DNA of 64,000 nt from Microlunatus speluncae (lineage in GTDB: Bacteria; Actinomycetota; Actinomycetes; Propionibacteriales; Propionibacteriaceae). Shown here piece after piece: positions 57,484 through 64,000 of the stretch. The notes beneath the pieces were generated by a model, which searched no databases, was not told where the DNA came from, and saw only the letters and a list, made by a program, of their open reading frames with translations. The stretch lies in contig NZ_VKCZ01000005.1 of assembly GCF_009299835.1 (NCBI RefSeq), positions 62,001 through 126,000 of the forward strand, in the 5' to 3' direction. The position numbers and the translations under genes were made by a program. Position 1 is the stretch's first letter, and each line of letters opens with the position of its first letter.

Positions 57484-57533
57484 GAGTTGTCAGAACTGAG
57501 TTGTGTCATAGCACAACTCAGTTCTGACAACTC
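57484..57533. repeat. GTCAGAACTGAGTTG family hairpin, copy 3
   Basis: Two perfect 22-base arms (57484-57505 and 57512-57533) enclose a six-base loop TCATAG. The inner part is the same stem as in copy 1. It lies in the divergent region between the prenyl-synthase and metF genes, so it cannot be a terminator for either. Confidence 0.9.
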
Positions 57534-57587
57534 GGCGTGGGAGGGGCGCGGGGTGAGATGGGTGATCAGGGAGCGAGATTCGGACAC

Positions 57588-57593
57588 TAGGCT
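57588..57593 (+). promoter_or_regulatory. -10 box TAGGCT, leaderless start of metF
   Basis: TAGGCT in CACTAGGCTGACC ends six bases before ATG 57600. Confidence 0.5.
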
Positions 57594-57599
57594 GACCTG

Positions 57600-58535
57600 A
57601 TGCCACTCGGTCCCATGATCGATTCCGCCGGACTCGTCAGCCGGCCGGATTCCCATGCCACGGTCGAGGCGATGCTGGCGGCCCCGGGCGGCCCCTTGTT
57701 CTCCTTCGAACTGTTCCCGCCGAAGGATGATGATCAACGGCGGATGCTGTGGCAGACGGTGCGCCGGTTGGAGGCGCTGGGACCCGATTTCGTCTCGGTC
57801 ACGTACGGCGCCAACGGGTCGAGCCGCGAGCGGACGATCGAGATCACCGAGGCGATCGCTCAGCACACCACGCTGCGGACGATGGCCCATCTGACCTGCG
57901 CCAGCCAGCCGGTGGAGCAGCTGCGCCGGGTGATCGGCTGGTATGCGGCCGCCGGGATCCGGCACGTGATGGCGATCCGCGGCGACATGCCGGGCGGCCC
58001 GACGGCGCCGTGGGTGCAGCACCCGGAGGGGTTGCGGAACGCGACCGAGCTGGTCGAGCTGGTCCGCTCCCTGGGCGATTTCTGCGTCGGCGTCGGCGCC
58101 TTCCCCGACCTGCACCCGGAGAACCACGATCCCGATCTCGATGCGCGGGTGCTGGTGGAGAAGGCGCGGGCCGGGGCGACGTTCGCGATCACCCAGCTGT
58201 TCTTCACCCCGAGCCGCTACTTCGAGCTGGTCGACCGGGTCCGCTCGCTCGGCTGCGAGCTGCCGATCATCCCCGGCATCATGCCGGTCACCCGGCTGAG
58301 CCAGATCCAGCGCTTCGCCGAGCTGTCCGGCGCCGACCTGCCGGCGCCGGTCGTCGATCGGCTGGAGCGGGCGGGCGAGGATCCGGCGAAGGTACGGGAG
58401 GTCGGCATCGACATCGCCACCGAGGTCTGCCACGACCTGCTGGCCGGCGGCGCGCCCGGTCTGCACTTCCTCACCATGAACCGCTCGCTGGCGACCCGGG
58501 AGATCTACGCCCGGCTGCAGCCGGCCGCTTCCTGA
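57600..58535 (+). CDS. metF: 5,10-methylenetetrahydrofolate reductase
   Basis: The 311-residue protein has the MetF TIM-barrel blocks: LFSFELFPPKDDD (catalytic Glu), DFVSVTYGANGSSR, HLTCASQPVEQLRR, VMAIRGDMPGG (FAD-binding), GVGAFPDLHPEN, ITQLFFTPSRYF and IIPGIMPVTRLSQIQRF. It reduces methylene-THF to methyl-THF, the methyl donor for methionine synthesis, with NADH and FAD. The ATG has a leaderless-type promoter. Confidence 0.96.
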   Translation: MPLGPMIDSAGLVSRPDSHATVEAMLAAPGGPLFSFELFPPKDDDQRRMLWQTVRRLEALGPDFVSVTYGANGSSRERTIEITEAIAQHTTLRTMAHLTCASQPVEQLRRVIGWYAAAGIRHVMAIRGDMPGGPTAPWVQHPEGLRNATELVELVRSLGDFCVGVGAFPDLHPENHDPDLDARVLVEKARAGATFAITQLFFTPSRYFELVDRVRSLGCELPIIPGIMPVTRLSQIQRFAELSGADLPAPVVDRLERAGEDPAKVREVGIDIATEVCHDLLAGGAPGLHFLTMNRSLATREIYARLQPAAS

Positions 58536-58545
58536 TCTTCCTGGA

Positions 58546-59775
58546 CTACGTCCCCAGCGGCAGACTCAGCGGACGTACGGCCTCGAGGTGCGCCTCGATC
58601 GCGTCGGCGCCGGCGACCGCGCCACCGGCGGCCGCGAGCTCCCCGCGGAAGGCGGCGACCCGGGCCCGCAGGGTGCGGTCGGCGGCGACCTCGGCAACGG
58701 TCTCGCGCAGCAGCTTGGCCGTGATCATGGTCGGGTCGAGGGCGCGGCCGAGGCCGAGATCGTCCACCTGGTAGGCATTCATGGCCTGCTCGGGCATCTG
58801 CGGCACGGCCACCAGCGGCACCCCGGAGGCGAGTGACTCCAGGGTCGAGTTCATCCCGGCGTGGGAGAGGAAGACCTGGGCGTGCTTCAGCACGGCCGGC
58901 TGCGGGAAGTAGGGCCGGACCTCGAAGTTGGCCGGCACCGGACCAAGATCATCGACGGTGATCGCCTCGCCGATCGCCATCGCCACCTGCCACGGCTCGG
59001 AGCCGAAGGCCTCCAGGCAGGTGCGGAAGAAGTCGGGCTGATCGTTGAACGCGGTGCCCAGCGAGATGAACAGCAGCGGCCGGTCGGCCAGCCGCGGTTG
59101 CCAGACCTCGTCGGCGCGGGCGCCGAGATCGGGGCCGACGAAGACGAAGCGGTCGTCGAAGGTCTGCGCCTGCGGCTGGAACCGCTTCGGGATGAAGACG
59201 AGGTTCAGCTCGGCCGGCGTCGACTCGAACGGCCGCGGCGGCTGGACGCCGTGCCGGCCGGCGAACTCGGTCAGGGTGCGGCCGAGCGATTCCATCGTGC
59301 TCTTCATCGTCGCGGCGACCTCCGCGCCGCGAGCATCGAAGGCGAGCTGGCGGAGCATCTCCCGGCGTGGCTCGAACTCCTCGTTGCCGGCATAGGTCGG
59401 GTTCAGCGCGATGCCCGGCACGGCGAGCTGCTCGGTGATCATCGGTGCGGTGATCATCATCTTGTCGTAGCAGATCGCCACCACCGGATCGGCCGTCCAG
59501 GCCTCGATCACCGTCTCGTAGCCGGCCAGGGATTCCTCGATCATGCCGCCGAGCCGTTCGGCCATCGCGCCGGATTTCAGGTCGAACCCGCTCATCGCGG
59601 CGACGCCGTTGCCGGGCACCAGAACCACGTCGGCGCCGGCCCGTTCGACCGCCGCGGCGAACGGCTGCTGGACGGCGTAACTGACCCGGTGGCCGCGGCG
59701 GAGGAGCTCCTCGACCAGCGGCAGGGTCGGGTTGATGTGGCCGTGGCCGGGGAAGCTCAGGAAGCCGAAGTGCAT
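58546..59775 (-). CDS. Macrolide-type (MGT) glycosyltransferase
   Basis: The ATG at 59775 follows GAGGT. The 409-residue protein is of the GT1/MGT type: FLSFPGHGHINPTLPLVEEL at the start, FISLGTAFNDQPDFF in the middle, and the nucleotide-sugar motif HAGMNSTLESLASGVPLVAVP with the His and the PMxxEQ equivalent. Such enzymes attach glucose to macrolides, flavonoids or terpenoids in the cytoplasm and inactivate them. A perfect operator palindrome upstream suggests regulation by a TetR protein, so a resistance role is possible. No regulator is next to it. Confidence 0.9.
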   Translation of the reverse strand: MHFGFLSFPGHGHINPTLPLVEELLRRGHRVSYAVQQPFAAAVERAGADVVLVPGNGVAAMSGFDLKSGAMAERLGGMIEESLAGYETVIEAWTADPVVAICYDKMMITAPMITEQLAVPGIALNPTYAGNEEFEPRREMLRQLAFDARGAEVAATMKSTMESLGRTLTEFAGRHGVQPPRPFESTPAELNLVFIPKRFQPQAQTFDDRFVFVGPDLGARADEVWQPRLADRPLLFISLGTAFNDQPDFFRTCLEAFGSEPWQVAMAIGEAITVDDLGPVPANFEVRPYFPQPAVLKHAQVFLSHAGMNSTLESLASGVPLVAVPQMPEQAMNAYQVDDLGLGRALDPTMITAKLLRETVAEVAADRTLRARVAAFRGELAAAGGAVAGADAIEAHLEAVRPLSLPLGT

Positions 59776-59821
59776 GCTGGTTACCTCGCTGATCGGAAGG
59801 ACGTACACCTTCCATCAGAAT

Positions 59822-59841
59822 ATGAGTGAGTGCTCACTCAT
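59822..59841. promoter_or_regulatory. TetR-type operator of the glycosyltransferase gene
   Basis: ATGAGTGAG-TG-CTCACTCAT is a perfect 20-base palindrome with a two-base centre, 46 bases upstream of the glycosyltransferase start. On the minus strand TATTCT (59821-59816) next to it may be the -10 box, so a repressor would block it. The next gene on the other side ends 33 bases away. Confidence 0.65.
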
Positions 59842-59873
59842 TCCAGCCCTGCAGTACGTGACGTACCCCACGA

Positions 59874-62186
59874 TCAGCCCAGCGAACGCCGCCAAGCCGC
59901 GTCCGGACCGGCATCGACGGTGACCAGCCGCTGGGTCGCCCGGGTCAGCGCGACGTAGAGGACGCGCACCCCGCCGGGGGACTCGGCGACGATGTCGTCC
60001 GGGCTGACCACGATCACGCCGTCGTATTCGAGCCCCTTCGCGGCCAGCGGGGTGACCGGGACCAACCGGTCCGGGGCCGTCCCGTTGTCGGAATGATCTT
60101 CCCGGGTGATCAACTTCGCGTCGATCAGCGACTCCCGGAGCGCGGCCAGCCGGGATGGCGGCGCGATCACGCCGACCGTGCCGTCGACGGCGTCCAGCAA
60201 CTCGCGGGCGGCGGTGATCACAGTGTCCGCCAGGCCCGCCGAACCGCTGTCGGCGTCGACCAGGGTGCCGTCGGTGGTGAACGGGGCGGGGCGGGCGACC
60301 AGCAGCTCGGGTTCGCGCCCGACCTTGCGGACCGCGGTCGGCAGATCCGCGTCCGGCACCGAGCCGACCACGACCTTGGCGGCGAGATCGAACACCTCCG
60401 CGGGGCTCCGGTAGTTGGTGCTCATCCGGAACCGGCGCACCGGTGCGGTGCGGACGAGTTCGGTCATCGCGCGCTCGGTCTCCTCGGCATCCGGCCAGGA
60501 GCTCTGCGCCGGATCGCCGACGATGGTCCAGCTGGCGCTACCGCCGCGGCGGCGGAGCATCCGCCACTGCATCGGGCTGATGTCCTGCGCCTCATCGACC
60601 AGGATGTGCGCGTACGTGTCGTGCGGGGTGGCGAACGGATCCTGCTCCTGGCGGTCGGCCAGCCGCTCCATCGTGGTGAACACCTCGGCCACGTCCTCGC
60701 CGTTCTCCAGGAACAGCGGGATCTCCACCGCCTCCCGCTCCGGCACCGGTCCGAGCAGCTGCGCCAACTCGTCCAGCAGGGCGCTGTCGGCGACCGACCA
60801 GTCCCGCCGGCTCGACGGCGCCGCGGCCAGCCGGGCGTAGTCGGCGGCGAGCAGGTCCTGTTCGGCCGCGCTGAGCTGCGATCCGGCCGCCCGGCCGAGC
60901 AGGCTTCGGTCGGCCAGCCGGACCAGCGCCGCCGGCGCCGCGAGATCCGGCCACCAGGACTGGAGGAAGGTGCTGAACGCGGCCGTCGAGGTGACCGAGT
61001 CGTCGAAGTCCGGCCGGTCCAGATCGGCCTCCCGTGGCCGCCGCCGCCAGAGCGCGGTGAGCAGCGCGGTCTCGGCCGCGTTCCGGGCCTGGTTGAGCTT
61101 GTTGTGGGCGAGCACGTCGGTCCGGATCCGCGTCAGGGCCGGCGCGTCCAGTGCGTAGACGACGCCGTCCACCGTCAGCTGCAACCGGTCCGGCACCCCG
61201 GCCGGCGGCTCGGTGACCAGGCGGCGCAACACCCGGGTCATCCGCAGGCTGCCCTTGATCGCCGACAACGGCGCCGAGTCGTGCCGCTGTCCGGTCACGT
61301 CGAGCAGATCGTTCGGGACGGTGCCGATCGAGCGCAGTGTGACCGAGTCCTCACCGAGCGACGGCAGCACCCGCTCGATGTAGTTCATGAACACCTGGCT
61401 CGGGCCGACCACCAGCACACCGCCGGACTCGAACCGGCGCCGGTTCGAATACAGCAGGTACGCGGCGCGGTGCAGCGCGACCACGGTCTTGCCGGTGCCC
61501 GGGCCGCCGGTGATCATGGTGAAGCCCTGCCACGGGGCGCGGATCGCCTCGTCCTGCTCGGCCTGGATGGTCGCGACGATGTCGCGCATGGTGTGGCCGC
61601 GGGCCCGGCTGAGTGCGGCCAGCAGGGCGCCCTCGCCGACCACCACCAGCTCCTCACCGGCGTGCTCGGCGTCCAGCAGGTCGTCCTCGATGCCGATCAC
61701 CTCGCTGCCGCGGCAGCGCAACACCCGGCGGCGGGTGACCTGCATCGGGTTGGACGCGGTGGCCCGGTAGAAGGCCGCCGCGGCCGGGGCCCGCCAGTCG
61801 ATCACCAGCGGTTCGTATTCGGCGTCGCGGACGCCGATCCGGCCGATGTAGCGGGCCTCGGCGTCGACGTGGTCGAGCCGGCCGAAGACCAGGCCCTCGT
61901 GCTCGGCATCCAGGGTGGCGATCCGCTTGGCCGATTGGAAGGCGAAGATGTCGCGCTCCAGCAGCCCGGTGCCGTCCTCTTCCCGGACGTAGCTGCCGCG
62001 GTCCGACTGGTACAGCGACCGGCCCTCGGCGGCGACCAGCCGAGCCGACCGGGAGGCGATCTCGAGCCGCTGATAGACCTTGTCGACGTGTGCCTGCTCG
62101 ACCGCGATCTCACGGTCCACGAGTGCCGCCTGGGCGTCCTGATCGTCGTGATCGGACTGGTCGGCGGAGGTCGACGAAGAAGTCAA
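59874..62186 (-). CDS. helD: HelD-like RNA polymerase-recycling helicase (UvrD/Rep superfamily 1)
   Basis: The TTG at 62186 has GTAAGGA six bases upstream and gives 770 residues; a GTG at 62216 is the alternative. The N-terminal helical arm is followed by Walker A (TGGPGTGKTVVALHRAAY), Walker B-type DEAQDISPMQW, and the C-terminal helicase motifs (YRSPAEVF, AKGLEYDGVIVVSPDD, VLYVALTRATQRL). HelD removes stalled RNA polymerase from DNA with ATP. It lacks the long N-terminal domain of the gram-negative IV helicase, as expected for actinobacterial HelD. Confidence 0.9.
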   Translation of the reverse strand: MTSSSTSADQSDHDDQDAQAALVDREIAVEQAHVDKVYQRLEIASRSARLVAAEGRSLYQSDRGSYVREEDGTGLLERDIFAFQSAKRIATLDAEHEGLVFGRLDHVDAEARYIGRIGVRDAEYEPLVIDWRAPAAAAFYRATASNPMQVTRRRVLRCRGSEVIGIEDDLLDAEHAGEELVVVGEGALLAALSRARGHTMRDIVATIQAEQDEAIRAPWQGFTMITGGPGTGKTVVALHRAAYLLYSNRRRFESGGVLVVGPSQVFMNYIERVLPSLGEDSVTLRSIGTVPNDLLDVTGQRHDSAPLSAIKGSLRMTRVLRRLVTEPPAGVPDRLQLTVDGVVYALDAPALTRIRTDVLAHNKLNQARNAAETALLTALWRRRPREADLDRPDFDDSVTSTAAFSTFLQSWWPDLAAPAALVRLADRSLLGRAAGSQLSAAEQDLLAADYARLAAAPSSRRDWSVADSALLDELAQLLGPVPEREAVEIPLFLENGEDVAEVFTTMERLADRQEQDPFATPHDTYAHILVDEAQDISPMQWRMLRRRGGSASWTIVGDPAQSSWPDAEETERAMTELVRTAPVRRFRMSTNYRSPAEVFDLAAKVVVGSVPDADLPTAVRKVGREPELLVARPAPFTTDGTLVDADSGSAGLADTVITAARELLDAVDGTVGVIAPPSRLAALRESLIDAKLITREDHSDNGTAPDRLVPVTPLAAKGLEYDGVIVVSPDDIVAESPGGVRVLYVALTRATQRLVTVDAGPDAAWRRSLG

Positions 62187-62239
62187 AGGTGTGTCCTTAC
62201 CCGAAAGACGAAACACCCCAGTCTACAAACGATCCGTCC

Positions 62240-63550
62240 TCAAGACACGGAGGAGGTCAACAGGTCGTCGTGGCAGGCGTAGGAGGCCAGGGCGCCGGAC
62301 AACAGGGTCTGGGACAGACCGGGTCCGGCGGCCGAGAACGGACCGGCGACATAGAGCCCCGGCACCGGCCCGCGGATCGGTGGCCGGAGCAGCCAGCTGT
62401 CGTAGCCCTGCCAGGCCAGCCCGTGCCGCCAGTCCGGCCGGGTTGCGGCGTAGTCGTACCGGATCTCGATCATGGTCTCGGCGGCCGGCCGGCGCACCGT
62501 GATCAGCGGACCGGTGCCGGGCCGGTGTTCGATCAGCTCCCGGACCTCCGATGATCTTTCCCCGGTCACCGCACGGGCCGTGACGGTCGGGGCCAGGGCT
62601 GGTCGCAGCCGGGCCAGGGTCGCCCGCTGCGGCCGCAGCGGCAGCCGGCCGAGCAGCTCGTCGTACAACCGTGGCGGATCGACGGCGCCGATCACCGAGC
62701 GCGCTCGCACCGGGCCGGCGGCGGTGATCACTCCGCTCGCCCGGCCGGCGGTGTCGATCATGATCTCCGCCACCGGGTCGTCGATCATGATCACCTTCCG
62801 GGTCGCCAGCCGGCCGGTCAGGATCTCGATCAAGGCCGAGGTGCGGCCGGCTTCGGCGCCGTCGGTGCGGCGGACGGTCCAGCGGCCGAACCGGCGCAGC
62901 ATCGAGAGCTCGACGGCACAGTGGGCCGGCGTCGAGGTCGGGTCCGATCCCAGCGGGTACGCCAGGTCGGTGATGATCGCGGCCAACGCCGGGTGAGCGA
63001 ACTCCCGGGCCAGCCGCTCCAGCGACCGGCCCCGTTTCATGATCGACTCGATGGACCGGGTGAGCTGGAACCGGCCGTGCAGCTCCGACTCGAGGCCGAG
63101 CGGGCGCAGCGCCTGCCAGACCTGGTCGAGGTCGTCGATCAGGTCCCGCCAGGCGGCCGCCACGGTGCTGCCGTACGCGGTGCTCAGGGTGGCGAACTGT
63201 TCGCCGCGGTCGGTCGGCAGCGTCAGCTCGGTGCCGTCGGGGAAGCGGTGGATCGGCGGCGGGGCGGGGACGAGCTCCCAGCCGGCGCGGGCCAGCTCGG
63301 CGTCCATCGGCCGCCCGCTCTTGCGGAACAGGTCCCGCCAGGCCGCCGGCAGCGTGATCACCGCCGGCGCGTCGTCGACCAGGGCCGGGCCGGGGGAGCC
63401 GGCGAGCGGTCGGGCCGCCCAGACGCCGCCCGGCGGCCGTCCCTCGGTGACCAGGCCGACCCGGTGCCCGGCCTTGGCCAGCCGGGCGGCGGCCGCCATC
63501 CCGGCCGCTGTGGCACCGACGATGATCACGTCGAGGTCGGCGTCCGGCAT
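62240..63550 (-). CDS. CrtI-like NAD(P)/FAD-dependent oxidoreductase
   Basis: The 436-residue protein (ATG 63550) has the FAD-binding Rossmann motif near the start (VIIVGATAAGMAAAARLAKAG) and the C-terminal YVAGPFSAAGPGLSQTLLSGALAS block of phytoene desaturase-like flavoproteins. The middle resembles amine oxidases. CrtI-like proteins oxidise carotenoid precursors, but this one is not in a carotenoid cluster; homologues near metF and prenyl synthases occur in other actinobacteria. It is 53 bases upstream of the helD gene, which may share its transcript. Confidence 0.85.
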   Translation of the reverse strand: MPDADLDVIIVGATAAGMAAAARLAKAGHRVGLVTEGRPPGGVWAARPLAGSPGPALVDDAPAVITLPAAWRDLFRKSGRPMDAELARAGWELVPAPPPIHRFPDGTELTLPTDRGEQFATLSTAYGSTVAAAWRDLIDDLDQVWQALRPLGLESELHGRFQLTRSIESIMKRGRSLERLAREFAHPALAAIITDLAYPLGSDPTSTPAHCAVELSMLRRFGRWTVRRTDGAEAGRTSALIEILTGRLATRKVIMIDDPVAEIMIDTAGRASGVITAAGPVRARSVIGAVDPPRLYDELLGRLPLRPQRATLARLRPALAPTVTARAVTGERSSEVRELIEHRPGTGPLITVRRPAAETMIEIRYDYAATRPDWRHGLAWQGYDSWLLRPPIRGPVPGLYVAGPFSAAGPGLSQTLLSGALASYACHDDLLTSSVS

Positions 63551-63604
63551 GGCCACCGTCCTACCAGAACCCGGCCGCTTCGACCGCACCGGCCGGCCGG
63601 ATGA

Positions 63605-64000
63605 TCACTCCCAGCGCAGCACCTCGGCCTGCTCGAGCCGGGGGAGCCGCGGGTACCAGGAGCCCGTATCGGCGGGGTGGCCGAGGTTGACGACCAGGAT
63701 CGAGGACCGATCGCCCTCGGGGAAGAACTCGGCGTCCAGGCCGACCGGATCGAAGCCGCCCATCGGGCCGGCGCCCAGGCCGAGGGCCCGCGCGGCCAGG
63801 ATGAAGTAGCCGGCCTGCAGAGCTCCGTTGAACCGGCCGAGTTGGTAACGGGCATCGTCGTTGGCGGCCAACTGGTCGCGGAGTTCCGGCTTCACCGGGA
63901 CGACCCGCGGCGCCAACTCGTGGAAGTCCTTGTCGAACGCGAGCAGCGCCACCGCCGGAGCCGCCAGTGTCTTGGCCCGGTTGCCCTCGTGCAGATGCCG
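63605..64000 (-). CDS. Nitroreductase-family protein (RutE/malonic semialdehyde reductase-like), N-terminus cut by window end
   Basis: The readable part is 131 codons to the stop at 63605; the frame is open to the window edge at 64000, so the start lies outside. Conserved pieces are EGNRAKTLAAPAVALLAFD, NGALQAGYFILAARALGLGAGPMGGFD and SSILVVNLGHP, as in RutE-type NAD(P)H nitroreductases binding FMN. It may reduce malonic semialdehyde in pyrimidine breakdown, but no rut gene is visible. Confidence 0.88.
   Translation of the reverse strand, partial: RHLHEGNRAKTLAAPAVALLAFDKDFHELAPRVVPVKPELRDQLAANDDARYQLGRFNGALQAGYFILAARALGLGAGPMGGFDPVGLDAEFFPEGDRSSILVVNLGHPADTGSWYPRLPRLEQAEVLRWE

Noticed and set aside
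57484..57533. Intrinsic terminator
   Set aside because: The perfect stem lies between divergent promoters and has no T tract, so it does not end any gene seen here.

Overview
The window is GC-rich, densely coded actinobacterial DNA. Many genes start with GTG, a dozen starts have a TAnnnT -10 box 6-7 bases upstream and no Shine-Dalgarno sequence (leaderless style), and the gene set is typical of Actinomycetota: class II DAHP synthase, PimB-like mannosyltransferase, PASTA Ser/Thr kinase, HelD and a c-di-AMP riboswitch ahead of an NlpC/P60 gene. A member of the Propionibacteriales (Microlunatus-like) fits best, but that placement is inference.

The chromosomal backbone resembles the mycobacterial pimB to metF neighbourhood (from memory: Rv2188c pimB', Rv2185c SRPBCC, Rv2182c acyltransferase, Rv2178c aroG, Rv2176 pknL, Rv2173 idsA2, Rv2172c metF-like). 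Here the equivalents are the NlpC/P60 protein and metallopeptidase lipoprotein (15.1-17.5 kb), PimB-like GT4 (17.5), SRPBCC and ROK kinase (21.0-22.5), hydrolase and two PlsC acyltransferases (23.0-25.5), aroG (26.9), PASTA kinase (41.8-44.1), polyprenyl synthase and metF (56.3-58.5). Accessory genes separate these blocks.

Layout: 0.2-5.8 kb, exonuclease/GIY-YIG fusion, a frameshifted S51 peptidase and a two-component operon with a DUF4097-like protein. 6.0-12.1 kb, an MFS exporter behind a TetR-type operator, then a LacI regulator divergent from an FAD oxidoreductase and an orphan solute-binding lipoprotein. 12.1-13.0 kb, a noncoding array of nested palindromes. 13.0-25.5 kb, RNA modification, cell-wall and lipid genes. 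25.6-31.0 kb, P450, aroG, threonine aldolase and an AbiEii-like nucleotidyltransferase between two DUF4190-type membrane proteins. 31.2-36.6 kb, a LacI-controlled sugar ABC operon ending in a cytoplasmic sulfatase. 36.7-44.8 kb, small enzymes, a lipoprotein, a protein with a duplicated domain, a DMT transporter and the PASTA kinase. 44.8-49.1 kb, a toxin-antitoxin-like pair, a degenerate ThiE, a secreted RNase with barstar, VOC and MerR-VOC, and a DUF1707 protein. 49.7-55.9 kb, D-aminoacylase, an ECF sigma factor with membrane partner, and a small secreted protein framed by two 167-bp hairpin elements. 56.3-64.0 kb, prenyl synthase, metF, glycosyltransferase, HelD, a CrtI-like oxidoreductase and a partial nitroreductase.

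The most unusual content is noncoding: at least six families of long hairpin-forming intergenic repeats. In the best one, two 167-bp elements bounded by CTAG share termini and core, while their paired arms have changed in a compensatory way. I found no rRNA, tRNA, CRISPR array, transposase gene or phage.
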